The translations under genes and the position numbers were made by a program. A stretch of 64,000 bases of DNA from Bacillus sp. RAR_GA_16 (GTDB lineage Bacteria > Bacillota > Bacilli > Bacillales > Guptibacillaceae): positions 1 to 64,000 of the forward strand of contig NZ_JAIUKZ010000015.1 in the NCBI RefSeq assembly GCF_020165985.1, read 5' to 3'. The notes beneath the pieces were generated by a model. It ran no database searches, was not told where the DNA came from, and saw nothing but the letters and a program-made list of their open reading frames with translations. Position 1 is the first letter of the stretch. Every line of letters starts with the position of its first letter. This document shows, in pieces, positions 24,777-33,458 of this stretch.

Positions 24777-25691
24777 CTATTCTCCTCTTTTAGCTCCTAT
24801 GAATTGAGTCACAACGTAAGCAAAGTGATCCGCTTCCTCATCGTGTGGGGTATGTCCGCTATTTGCAAAATGATAGATTGCACCATTTTCGACAAATCGT
24901 TTAAACGCTTTAATTTGCTCTTCTGACGTAACGGGATCGTGTTCACCCGTTAATAAGAGCGTTGGCATCGTTAGTTTTGATAGACTTGGAATCAGGGATT
25001 GAAAAATAGCCCCTTCTTCTCTTAGAAGATCATAGTGAACCTCAGATTTATCATAGAGTTCGTCCCATTTCGCCTCACTATAATAGCTATAATCGGTCGG
25101 GTTACTCGTATTATGAATGTAAATCTCCATACGATTCTCTTCCAGTTCATCACTATATGTGGCATAAAGCTCCGCCAACTCGCGATCTTTAATACGAGAA
25201 TCATTAGCGATCTCTAAACTTTCCCTAGCTTTCTCTTGTTTTCCATATTTATTTAAGAGAAAACTCGTTTTCTTCAACAAACCTCTTGAAGTTAATGTAA
25301 AATCAAAAGTCGGGCATTCAAGCAGTAAATGGTCGATCGATTCTGGATAGAGACTGGCATAAAGCACACCAAGGTATCCCCCAAATGAATGACCAAGTAC
25401 AGACCACGATTTTAACTCAAAATGCTTCCGAATGGCTTCACAATCTTCTACCAAGTCCAATAAGCCGAATTCTTCTTCCTCTGTTACCGCTTCAGATCGA
25501 CAAACGCCACGCTGATCAATCGCAATGATTCTATAATCTTCTTTGAGTCGATCGACTTGATGGTAAGAGAAATCAAAACAGCTTTCCCCCGGTCCTCCAT
25601 GTAAATAAAGGAGAGGCGGGTTATTCATTGATCCGTGCACTTCAATATATAAAGCTTTGTCTCGTATCATGATGAGCGTTCCGTTGTGCAC
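24777..25691 (-). CDS. alpha/beta hydrolase, proline iminopeptidase-like
   Basis: A 304-residue alpha/beta hydrolase resembling prolyl aminopeptidases (S33). It has the HGGPGESCFDF oxyanion region near residue 31, DQRGVCRSE near 58, nucleophile motif GHSFGGYLG near 100 and a C-terminal LLLTGEHDPVT (acid) and NSGHTPHDEE (His). Translation begins at GTG with GAGGTG 7 bases upstream. It is the middle gene of the DinB/hydrolase/acetyltransferase operon. Confidence 0.86.
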   Translation of the reverse strand: MHNGTLIMIRDKALYIEVHGSMNNPPLLYLHGGPGESCFDFSYHQVDRLKEDYRIIAIDQRGVCRSEAVTEEEEFGLLDLVEDCEAIRKHFELKSWSVLGHSFGGYLGVLYASLYPESIDHLLLECPTFDFTLTSRGLLKKTSFLLNKYGKQEKARESLEIANDSRIKDRELAELYATYSDELEENRMEIYIHNTSNPTDYSYYSEAKWDELYDKSEVHYDLLREEGAIFQSLIPSLSKLTMPTLLLTGEHDPVTSEEQIKAFKRFVENGAIYHFANSGHTPHDEEADHFAYVVTQFIGAKRGE

Positions 25692-25703
25692 AATCTTTCA
25701 CCT

Positions 25704-26228
25704 CTACGTCGTCAGTCTTTTTTGGATCATGCGGATTTGTCCACGATGACTAATCTCATCTTCCATCACATGGAACCATTTGAAATAGTTATTCGCCTTT
25801 TTATCCCAGCCGTATGGCGTCACTTTTTCAAGCCATACGTCGTCTTTCTCTCTTAAATCATCGAGCGTTTTCGCACGAACGAGACTGAGCTCACTCCAAT
25901 AATAATCAAGATCATGCCCCCGAATCACCGCTCTCGCTTTTTCACCGAGATCAATGCCTGTTTCAAGTTCTTCCCACTCTGCGTCATTCAATTCCCGCTC
26001 TTGGAACGTCATGATTTGAAAGGCCTTTTCGATTGAAGCCATATGATGAAGAAGCATCCCAATGGAATTGCTCTGTTCGTCTAATTGGAAATCGAGCTGT
26101 TCGCTTGTTAAACCCCTAATCGCTTCTTCGGTTGTATGCCTAGCATAGTCCATCATTGACACAAGTCTTCCGATCTCAGGCGTAAAACCTTTTTTACGAT
26201 CAATCATACAGAGATCATTATGCTGCAT
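25704..26228 (-). CDS. DinB-family protein
   Basis: A 174-residue four-helix protein of the DinB/YfiT metal-binding superfamily, some of which act as thiol-dependent transferases. Metal-site histidines are visible in MLLHHMASIEKAFQIM and WFHVMEDEISHRGQIRMIQKR. The frame continues upstream to 26279, but AAGGAGG lies 10 bases before the ATG at 26228. It is the first gene of a tight three-gene operon. Substrate unknown. Confidence 0.82.
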   Translation of the reverse strand: MQHNDLCMIDRKKGFTPEIGRLVSMMDYARHTTEEAIRGLTSEQLDFQLDEQSNSIGMLLHHMASIEKAFQIMTFQERELNDAEWEELETGIDLGEKARAVIRGHDLDYYWSELSLVRAKTLDDLREKDDVWLEKVTPYGWDKKANNYFKWFHVMEDEISHRGQIRMIQKRLTT

Positions 26229-26321
26229 CGTTCGACATCCTCCTTCAATCAAATCTAGCTTATCCTTACTAATTTCCATAAAAGAGGTGAAAACCCCTCT
26301 TACATTCCTTACTTTTCCAGA

Positions 26322-26356
26322 AAAAATCCCTCGATTCTATGTAGAATCGAGGGATT
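26322..26356 (-). terminator. strong terminator downstream of the PBP gene
   Basis: AATCCCTCGATTCTA pairs perfectly with its complement around a 2-base gap and is followed on the minus strand by six T. It lies beyond the 20-bp repeat array, so the array would be inside the 3' untranslated part of the PBP transcript. Confidence 0.9.
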
Positions 26357-26363
26357 ACGGGTG

Positions 26364-26463
26364 TTTGGCCAATAAAATTTGATTTTAGACAATATCGTTG
26401 ATTTTTGGACAATAAAACAGCAGTTTGGCCAATATATCGGAAATTTGGCCAATAAACCGACTC
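26364..26463. repeat. array of five 20-bp degenerate repeats (TTTGGMCAATAWA type)
   Basis: The core TTTGGCCAAT or a close variant begins at 26364, 26384, 26404, 26424 and 26444, an exact 20-bp period. The first 12-13 bases of each unit are conserved (consensus TTTGGMCAATAWA) and the remaining 7-8 are variable. Three of the five cores contain the self-complementary TTGGCCAA. The array fills the gap between the PBP stop codon and its terminator. It does not code: 20 is not a multiple of three and no start or RBS is present. Confidence 0.9.
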
Positions 26464-26486
26464 CCGTCGTCGCATCACCAAAAGCA

Positions 26487-28487
26487 TCACTGCATTTCCG
26501 CGAAAACATCTTTCACTTTGCCTGTAATATCGTGACTAGAGGCTCCTTCCACCATCATGGCAACAAGTAAGTCCTTCTTATCCGTATTATACGCGACAAA
26601 TAATCCATTTTCTGGCCCTTTTTCTTCACCTGCCGCCTTTAACTCGGCCGTTCCTGTCTTACCAGCGAGCGAAATGCCTTTTACGACAGGATCATAAGCC
26701 GTTCCCTCAGGATCGGATACCACCTTCGCAAGATCATCGTTCACAATCGAGGCGATTTCAGGTGAGATCACTTCATACTTCTCCGCTGACTGTTCCTCTC
26801 CCACTCGAAGCGTTGGCTTAAGCATTACACCATCATTCGCAAACGTCGTATACGTCATAGCTAGCTGATAAGGGGAAATCTGTAGCTCTCCCTGTCCATA
26901 GGCAGAGTCAGCCAAAAGAATGTCATTTTCAGCGAGCCCACCGTTTGAGATCGATGAGTTTTCAGTTGGAAAAGCAAACTCGACTTTCTGACCAATCTGG
27001 AACGACTCCAATCCTTGTTGGAACTTTTCAGCGCCAAGATCAAGCGCTTTTCGTGCAAAATAAATGTTATCCGAATGCATAAGCGCTTCTTCAAGGTTTA
27101 CTTCCGGATCTGCTGGCTTCACGCGCGTCACTTTATAACCGCCCCAGCTCGAGTCTGGCTGCCACGTCAAACCATCAATTTTCTCAACGGCATTCGGATC
27201 TAAATCACCATCCCGAAGTGCAATTGAAGCAGTAAGTGGCTTAATCGTTGATCCAGGGGAATACGTTTTATTAAACTTCGCTGAGAATGGTCGGTTTTCA
27301 TTATCCGCTAGTTTCGCATACTCGCCTTCGTCAAATCCAAGTGTAAAGTCATTTGGATTATAGGATGGTGAGCTTGTTAACGCAAGCGTCTCACCCGTCG
27401 TCGGATGGAGAGCGACAGCTGTTCCAGGATCCTTTCCTAGCTCTTCAAATAATTTATTTTGAATCGTGCCATCAATCGTAACCTGAATGTTCTCGCCATC
27501 CTCTTTCTCTTTAGTAGCGATCACTTTTGCAGGGTCGGCTCCTTTTACTTCAATGGACCATCCCGTTACACCATGAAGCTCGTCTTCATAAACTTGTTCA
27601 AGGCCAGCTTTCCCAATGCTCTCATAGCTGGAATAGCCCTCACCTGCATACTTCTCAAGATCTTCTTTCTGCATTTGTCGAATGTAGCCTGTTAAATGAG
27701 CAGCACTTTCACCAAAAGGATAGATCCTTTCAGTCGTATCATTAATCTGAACGCCTGTAATCTTAAGGGCATCATCAATCACATCTTCCTCTGATTCCAG
27801 CACGCTTTTTAGTGGAACAAATTGGGTTGGATCAGACTGTACCCATCCCTGATTCAGTTGCTTTTCAATCTCTTCTACACTAAGCTTTAACGTCTCACTA
27901 AGCTCTTTCACATTTTTTTCTTGATCTGATTCAATGGCTTGTGGCACAATGCCAATTTGTTTCACAGTACCATTAACCGCTAATCCATCGCCATTTCGGT
28001 CCGTAATTTCACCACGCACCGGTGTAGCAGAGCGAATGGCCACCTCATCGCCTTCTTCTAATTCTTTAAAAATAAACGACGGGTTCCAGTTTACGCCATA
28101 AGAATCAGCATCGTCCCCTTCTGTTAGCACTAGCGTTACTTCATTATCAAATGAAACTTCGCCAGCTAGCGTCTGCATGGACACGGAAAAGGGTAACGTG
28201 ACTTCCCCATCTTCATTTGGCTCAGGCTCTTCTTCAGGTTTTGTAAAGCTTACTTTTAAATCCTCAACTTCCACATCTCCATAAATGGACTTATAACGCT
28301 CAACGAAGTCATCTTTCGAAATTGCCTTCTTCGCATCTGGAGATAATTGCTTATACATGCTAGTAAATTCCTGCTTGTTCCAGTTCTTTACGTATGTATC
28401 AAACGCATCAACCGCTGATGGTTGATCCGAACATGCACTAAGAAGCAACAAAAACAGCCCTATGGTAATAAGTGATTTAAGTTTCAC
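26487..28487 (-). CDS. pbpC: penicillin-binding transpeptidase with MecA-type N-terminal domain (PbpC-like lipoprotein)
   Basis: A 666-residue class B penicillin-binding protein resembling Bacillus subtilis PbpC (PBP3). It starts at GTG with a GGGGGCGGAG site. The signal peptide ends in lipobox LLSAC. An NTF2-like MecA N-terminal domain follows (AFDTYVKNWNKQEFTSMY and after), then a dimerisation region, then the transpeptidase with SPGSTIKP (nucleophile Ser), an SDN-type second motif and AGKTGTAEL near the end. It cross-links peptidoglycan outside the membrane. PBPs of this form often bind beta-lactams weakly. It is transcribed alone, with the repeat array and a terminator behind it. Confidence 0.9.
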   Translation of the reverse strand: MKLKSLITIGLFLLLLSACSDQPSAVDAFDTYVKNWNKQEFTSMYKQLSPDAKKAISKDDFVERYKSIYGDVEVEDLKVSFTKPEEEPEPNEDGEVTLPFSVSMQTLAGEVSFDNEVTLVLTEGDDADSYGVNWNPSFIFKELEEGDEVAIRSATPVRGEITDRNGDGLAVNGTVKQIGIVPQAIESDQEKNVKELSETLKLSVEEIEKQLNQGWVQSDPTQFVPLKSVLESEEDVIDDALKITGVQINDTTERIYPFGESAAHLTGYIRQMQKEDLEKYAGEGYSSYESIGKAGLEQVYEDELHGVTGWSIEVKGADPAKVIATKEKEDGENIQVTIDGTIQNKLFEELGKDPGTAVALHPTTGETLALTSSPSYNPNDFTLGFDEGEYAKLADNENRPFSAKFNKTYSPGSTIKPLTASIALRDGDLDPNAVEKIDGLTWQPDSSWGGYKVTRVKPADPEVNLEEALMHSDNIYFARKALDLGAEKFQQGLESFQIGQKVEFAFPTENSSISNGGLAENDILLADSAYGQGELQISPYQLAMTYTTFANDGVMLKPTLRVGEEQSAEKYEVISPEIASIVNDDLAKVVSDPEGTAYDPVVKGISLAGKTGTAELKAAGEEKGPENGLFVAYNTDKKDLLVAMMVEGASSHDITGKVKDVFAEMQ

Positions 28488-28561
28488 ACTCCGCCCCCTC
28501 ATTTCCCTATTATTTTCCTTCTATTATAAATAACTTTCAGACAGGAAGGAAGGGAAAAGGA

Positions 28562-29434
28562 TTATCCTTTAAAGGCGTATGTACGACTTCCTTTTACATC
28601 TGTTTTTACGCGAAATACGCCACCGGCATAAGGATACTGCTTCAGTTCTTCATCACTCGTATTCGTTCGAGCGGTTGTAATATAAAGCTCATTCCGCTCT
28701 TTCCCCCCAAAAACACAAGAGGTCACATTAACGGCAGGAACGCTCACTTCTAGCAATCTTTCACCTGTATCCGGGTTCCAGCGAGTAACTTTTGAACCGC
28801 CCCAGTGCGCAATCCACAGATTTCCTTCACTATCACTTGTCATCCCATCGGGCATTCCTTCACCATCAGGAATTGCAATGACCTCAACAGGATTCTTTAT
28901 ATTTCCAGTAGAAAAATCATAATCATAGCGAACTACTTTCTTCGTTGGTGTATCAATAAAATACATATAGCGTGTATCTGGTGACCAGGCAAGCCCATTT
29001 GATGTACTCACATGATCCACTTTTTTCGTCACTTCAAGATTTTCATCCAGGCAATAAAGAGCCCCTTCGCCTTTTAAGCCTTTCAGATGTGTGGTTCCCG
29101 CCCAAAAACGCCCTGCAGGATCGCACTTGCCGTCATTAAATCGGTTATTTGGCAAATGACTCTCTGGATCGGTAATCGCCTCAACACTCTCGGTTGATAG
29201 ATTCATAGCATAAAATCCACCAGCCATCGCCATTACAAGACCGCCCGATTCACGTGGGGCAATGGCACCGACCATTTGCTCCTGCTTCATCTCAATATTG
29301 CCCGCCGTCATCGGGTTGTAAGCATGAACCTTCTTCCCTTCAATATCAACCCAGTAAAGAAGCTGACTCTGATCATCCCAGCAGGGGCCTTCTCCAAGTA
29401 TCGCGCGTGCATCAATAACTAGTTTTGCTTCCAT
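28562..29434 (-). CDS. SMP-30/gluconolactonase family protein
   Basis: A 290-residue six-bladed propeller of the SMP-30/regucalcin/gluconolactonase family, which hydrolyses sugar lactones using a divalent metal. Metal-site features are ILGEGPCWDD at the N-terminus, PNNRFNDGKCDPAGRFWAGT near 95, STSNGLAWSPDTRYMYFIDT near 143 and PDGMTSDSEGNLWIAHW near 195. No sugar kinase or dehydrogenase is adjacent, so the substrate is open. It lies alone with an RBS just upstream. Confidence 0.88.
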   Translation of the reverse strand: MEAKLVIDARAILGEGPCWDDQSQLLYWVDIEGKKVHAYNPMTAGNIEMKQEQMVGAIAPRESGGLVMAMAGGFYAMNLSTESVEAITDPESHLPNNRFNDGKCDPAGRFWAGTTHLKGLKGEGALYCLDENLEVTKKVDHVSTSNGLAWSPDTRYMYFIDTPTKKVVRYDYDFSTGNIKNPVEVIAIPDGEGMPDGMTSDSEGNLWIAHWGGSKVTRWNPDTGERLLEVSVPAVNVTSCVFGGKERNELYITTARTNTSDEELKQYPYAGGVFRVKTDVKGSRTYAFKG

Positions 29435-29490
29435 AAACTGTACCTCCTGATTAGTGATTCTTCTATTCTCTCTACTTTAACCCTTAATAA

Positions 29491-29527
29491 GAAAAGGGTC
29501 CACCTTCTACTAATAAGAAGGGAACCC
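29491..29527 (-). terminator. terminator after the 663-residue unknown gene
   Basis: On the minus strand GGGTTCCCTTCT pairs with AGAAGGTGGACCC (one bulge), followed by TTTTCTTATT. It lies 8 bases after the stop at 29535. Confidence 0.75.
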
Positions 29528-29534
29528 ACGTTTC

Positions 29535-31526
29535 TTAAATTAAAAATGGATTAGCTAAATCTGTCCACTGGTATTTTTGTCCCCAGCTTTCTTTTGCAAA
29601 TGTTGTTACCCGATCAATGATTTCCTGCGGAATGGTTTCAAGGTCTCCCATTTCATTCGGGTTATAATGATATGCATACACACGAGATAAAAACTGATCA
29701 AACGGGAGGGAAGCCTCACCTTCCTCTTCTTCATGATTTCGAACGGTTGACTTAATGCCCTGTCCCCAATCCTGACCACTGTCATTATTCGGATTATAAA
29801 AGTAGACTCTCATTTCACCAGACGAGTCCTCTGCGATGCGTTGAATCGAAATGGCATGAAGACCGAGTAAATCTGCATTTGCTGTTGTCACAAAGATCCC
29901 AACTGGATTTGGATAAATTAACTGATGCCCTTCATTGTAATCTGGATGATGTGTGGCATAAAAGAGACGGGCAAACTCCTCATAGTTTGTCACGGCCCCC
30001 GTTACCGGATTGATCGCCGATGAGAATTCTTTTGAAATCCACTGACCATAAAATTCTGGATTTACAAATTTATGTCCATCTTCACCACGTAGAGCGCTTC
30101 GCTTCATCATTTCATCATAGACGCGGTCTAAATGTGGCACGAGAACCAGTGACACAGCGTCGAGTTCTTTATGAAGATCTGGCGCAAGTCCACCAGCAAT
30201 AAGCGACGAATTAATTTCAGCACCCTCAAATGAGATATCAATTTCTCCATCTCGACAAGCACGAGCAACAAGCTCAAGCAAAAAGCCTGGATCATGCTGT
30301 GACCAGAGACTGATGCCTCTAGCTGATTGACAGGTTGGATTCATTCCCTGTCCTATACCAAGCGGCTGTCCTAGTACGCTGAGCAAACCTGAAAGAAGAA
30401 TGCCAACAGGTGTTACATCATCGGGATGATCTCGTGAAGCGAGTAGATCCTTTTCAACTTCAGGTAGCAAGTCGATTTCAATGATACGCTCTAGGCCAGG
30501 AATCACTGGTGGAGAAGATAGAACGCCGCGCTCTAGCATGCGCGCAAGACCATATAGTGACTGGGCAGTGACTGGGTAAATGGCTAACGTAATGAGCTCT
30601 TTTACTAAAGTAAAATGTTCATTTAAGTTTGCTTCCCCTTTTTCAGTTAAGCCAAGCGTTAAAACGAGTAAGTGTGGCGCATCCTGTTCCGCAAGAGTTC
30701 GAGCAAGATCGGCATGTAGCGGGGAAACGAGACCCGTATCACGCATCACATCTGCAAATCGTTCTGCTTCTAACTCTTTTTCCTTGTCAGATAGCGCATT
30801 GAATTGACTCTGGTAGTCAGCAAAGTTAGGGTAAGCTTTGCTAAGTTCAGTCGGTGTATGCACACTATCGAGATAGCGCTGAATGCTTTTACGACCTTCT
30901 GAACTAATGTCATCAGATGATAAGAGATTTTCCGCATAGCCGATCATTTCTTTAATTCGCTTTACCATAATTGGGCGTTGTGCGGTTAAACGATCAATTT
31001 CATCAACAAACGTTGAGGAAAGCGATCCAAGCGACATTTTTTCAGCTAAAAATTGAAAGAGGAGGATCCCTCTCTTTTGTTCTTGACCTTGATTAATTCT
31101 CGACTCCTCTGTTTCAGCAGGGAAAATCATATCAAGGTTAAGCGACATTACTTTATTTAAAAAGGCACGTGCTTGATCAGATGACACGTCAGGATGGTTA
31201 TATTCACCTTTCGCAATCGCAAGCATACGAAGCTCGCTTAACACTTCAAAGATTGAATAGTTTCCGTCTATTTTAAACGATCCACCTACAAGAGGCGGTT
31301 GCAATTTACGAGGTTCTTCCCATGGTCCACCTTCAAAAATGCCAGCTTGATCATAATCGCTAGCAAGCTGATAAAGTGACTCCAATTTATTCTGGTCAAT
31401 GAGAACGGCAGCGTCTGATAACAATTCTTCTAACACAACGGGATTCTGGCGGTTTTCCTTGAATGACTGAAGAGTCCTGACAAACTTTTGCTGTTCTGAA
31501 TTTGAAAATGATGTTTCCATTTCCAT
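29535..31526 (-). CDS. large unrecognised protein, possible papain-like cysteine hydrolase
   Basis: A 663-residue soluble protein without signal peptide or membrane segment. I do not recognise the family. Residues 1-380 look mostly helical. The region from about 380 has GQGMNPTCQSARGISLW (Cys399), a later LLGLHAISIQR (His557), then YFYNPNNDSGQDWG (Asn578/Asn580). That Cys, His followed after about 20 residues by an Asn-Pro motif is the order of papain-fold hydrolases. This suggests a cysteine protease, deamidase or transglutaminase-type enzyme, but it is inference from spacing only. It is monocistronic between two terminators, with a 20-bp repeat array upstream. Confidence 0.6.
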   Translation of the reverse strand: MEMETSFSNSEQQKFVRTLQSFKENRQNPVVLEELLSDAAVLIDQNKLESLYQLASDYDQAGIFEGGPWEEPRKLQPPLVGGSFKIDGNYSIFEVLSELRMLAIAKGEYNHPDVSSDQARAFLNKVMSLNLDMIFPAETEESRINQGQEQKRGILLFQFLAEKMSLGSLSSTFVDEIDRLTAQRPIMVKRIKEMIGYAENLLSSDDISSEGRKSIQRYLDSVHTPTELSKAYPNFADYQSQFNALSDKEKELEAERFADVMRDTGLVSPLHADLARTLAEQDAPHLLVLTLGLTEKGEANLNEHFTLVKELITLAIYPVTAQSLYGLARMLERGVLSSPPVIPGLERIIEIDLLPEVEKDLLASRDHPDDVTPVGILLSGLLSVLGQPLGIGQGMNPTCQSARGISLWSQHDPGFLLELVARACRDGEIDISFEGAEINSSLIAGGLAPDLHKELDAVSLVLVPHLDRVYDEMMKRSALRGEDGHKFVNPEFYGQWISKEFSSAINPVTGAVTNYEEFARLFYATHHPDYNEGHQLIYPNPVGIFVTTANADLLGLHAISIQRIAEDSSGEMRVYFYNPNNDSGQDWGQGIKSTVRNHEEEEGEASLPFDQFLSRVYAYHYNPNEMGDLETIPQEIIDRVTTFAKESWGQKYQWTDLANPFLI

Positions 31527-31620
31527 ACATCCCCCATTATTTACAAGATAGCTATTTGTACCCCAATCCAGGAAAAGGAAACCACTTCTAAGGACCTATT
31601 TATTTTCGATCTTTGAGCAT

Positions 31621-31720
31621 TTCGCGGAATACTTGAGAATACCGCGGAATTATCATGTTTTTCGCGGAATAAAATGAAATATCGCGGATATATTCCGAAA
31701 TTCGCGGAAATAACGAGTTC
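31621..31720. repeat. array of five 20-bp degenerate repeats (TTCGCGGAATA type)
   Basis: The core TCGCGGAAT or a close variant occurs in units beginning at 31621, 31641, 31661, 31681 and 31701, an exact 20-bp period. The first 10-11 bases of each unit are conserved and the rest vary. The preceding 20 bases (31601-31620) agree with the first unit at about half of the positions and may be a decayed sixth unit. The array lies in the 270-base gap between the sacC terminator and the start of the 663-residue gene. No start codon or coding frame runs through it. Confidence 0.9.
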
Positions 31721-31745
31721 TTGCTCTCAAAACAAGATAACTTAT

Positions 31746-31781
31746 AACAAAAAGCGGTCATCTTTATCGGCGATGACCGCT
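31746..31781 (-). terminator. terminator after the levanase gene
   Basis: AGCGGTCATC pairs with GATGACCGCT, followed on the minus strand by five T. It lies 16 bases beyond the sacC stop. Confidence 0.85.
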
Positions 31782-31796
31782 CTCCCCATGAAAACC

Positions 31797-33371
31797 TTAC
31801 TCTTTACCACCCGTTTTCCAAGACGATTCAAGCTCATACACTTCTAGTGAATCAAGCGTCACCTTTCCATTCATCGCATAAATCTCAAAACCGTCACTGT
31901 CCTCTGATGGGAAGATCCGATTTGTCATAACGCGCTTTCCATCATTCGCAAACAGCTCAACAGAAGAGCGGTCAACAAAAAGATGAAGCTTTACTTTGCC
32001 ATCTTCCGTTGGTTCTAGCGGTGCCCTGTACACGCCCGGAAACTGCTCATGAAAACTTGTATCGCCACTATTCTGTCGATCAACAAATGCAAGATTATTT
32101 TTTGAGTCATATCCGACAATCGTTTCCTCTTCGTCTCCCTTTCGAACGCGGAACCCGAATTCACCTGACGTATCTAAGTCGAATGCGGCAACGACTTCGT
32201 ACGTATCTGCTTTGAAATCATCAAGCGGCATCCGACCTTCCACTTCTTTATCCGATAAATCGACTAGTTTCTTCGAACGATTCGGCTCAATCTCACCCAC
32301 TGGCTCCTGAATAAGACGCGTTTCACCATTCACTTCTTTCAAAGAAACCTCACGTGGTAAAGACATGGCACCTTTCCAAGGATCTGTTGGTAAATCAGAC
32401 GCATACATCCAATTGCTCATCCAGGCGAGCCAAATGGGATTGCCCTCATGATTGCTGAAGGCTTGTGCCGCATAAAAATCAGGTCCGTAATCAACCCAGT
32501 TAATGGCGTCTTTTGCCCCTTCTCTCGTGAACGTCTTTCCATCGAACTCACCAATAAAATATTGTCCACCCGATCCACCAGCAATACTTCCAGGATTCAT
32601 ATCCACCTGCAACACCCATTTCTGATTAGATGGATCGCCATCTACAGGTAATTGAAATAGCTCAGGCGTTTCCCATACGCCACCCTGGGCACCCTGATCA
32701 ACACCGAATTCACTTAACTGCTCCCAGTCGATTAAATTATCGGAACCATAGAAAATCACTTTATTTCCTGCAGCAAGAAGCATGATCCATTTCTCAGATT
32801 CTTCATGCCAGATTACTTTAGGATCACGAAAATCTTTGATCCCTGGATTCGGAAGGATCGGATTCCCGCGATACTTTTTCCACGTTTCTCCCCCATCTTC
32901 ACTATACGCAAGACCCTGCGTCTGTTCTTCACCTGCTATCGTATAAAACGCAACAAGCCCAGATTTCCCTTCTCCAAATAAACCACTCGTATTATGCTCG
33001 TCATAAACCGCGCCACCAGAGAAGATCATTCCCTGATCATCCGCCTCTAGCGCCATCGGTTTTTCTTCCCAGTGATAAAGATCTTCACTAACCGCATGGC
33101 CCCAACCCATGTTTCCAAATTCATTTCCTGATGGGTTATGCTGATAAAACAAATGGTATTTCCCTTCAAAATACACCATTCCGTTAGGATCATTCATCCA
33201 ATTTTCTTCTGGCGTATAGTGAAACTGGGGACGTAGCGACTGATTGTATGCTTTTGGTATCTCAAGCTCTTTTTCTTTTTGTTCCGACGTTTCATTTTTG
33301 TCATAAAAGGTCACCAAGATAAGAATGCCGATCACGACAATAGCGCCTAAAGTTAGCAACCATTTTCTCAT
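31797..33371 (-). CDS. sacC: levanase / GH32 fructan hydrolase, membrane-anchored
   Basis: A 524-residue GH32 enzyme. Residues 5-23 are a single hydrophobic anchor or uncleaved signal, so the enzyme is exported. The catalytic triad motifs are WMNDPNG (nucleophile Asp), FRDPKV and WETPELF (acid/base Glu). A C-terminal beta-sandwich with FVDRSSVELFANDG completes the fold. It would release fructose from levan, inulin or sucrose at the cell surface. It is downstream of two levansucrase genes on the same strand, with a weak hairpin between, so levan would be both made and re-used. The Bacillus SacC C-terminal extension is missing. Confidence 0.9.
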   Translation of the reverse strand: MRKWLLTLGAIVVIGILILVTFYDKNETSEQKEKELEIPKAYNQSLRPQFHYTPEENWMNDPNGMVYFEGKYHLFYQHNPSGNEFGNMGWGHAVSEDLYHWEEKPMALEADDQGMIFSGGAVYDEHNTSGLFGEGKSGLVAFYTIAGEEQTQGLAYSEDGGETWKKYRGNPILPNPGIKDFRDPKVIWHEESEKWIMLLAAGNKVIFYGSDNLIDWEQLSEFGVDQGAQGGVWETPELFQLPVDGDPSNQKWVLQVDMNPGSIAGGSGGQYFIGEFDGKTFTREGAKDAINWVDYGPDFYAAQAFSNHEGNPIWLAWMSNWMYASDLPTDPWKGAMSLPREVSLKEVNGETRLIQEPVGEIEPNRSKKLVDLSDKEVEGRMPLDDFKADTYEVVAAFDLDTSGEFGFRVRKGDEEETIVGYDSKNNLAFVDRQNSGDTSFHEQFPGVYRAPLEPTEDGKVKLHLFVDRSSVELFANDGKRVMTNRIFPSEDSDGFEIYAMNGKVTLDSLEVYELESSWKTGGKE

Positions 33372-33415
33372 TGTATGCAGCTCTCCTGTCTATCAAACGA
33401 TTCATGTCCGAAATA

Positions 33416-33450
33416 GAAAAGTAACTGCCGAAGCATCCCTCGACAGTTAC
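33416..33450 (-). terminator. hairpin between levansucrase and levanase genes
   Basis: GTAACTG and CAGTTAC with an inner CGA/TCG pair form a stem just after the second levansucrase stop; the minus-strand T tract is TTTTC. Partial read-through would set the ratio of levanase to levansucrase. Confidence 0.65.
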
Positions 33451-33458
33451 CATTAGTC

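Noticed and set aside
26364-31720. The two 20-bp arrays as CRISPR-like elements
   Set aside because: Repeat and variable part together are only 20 bp, repeats are degenerate, and there are no cas genes or spacers of usable length.
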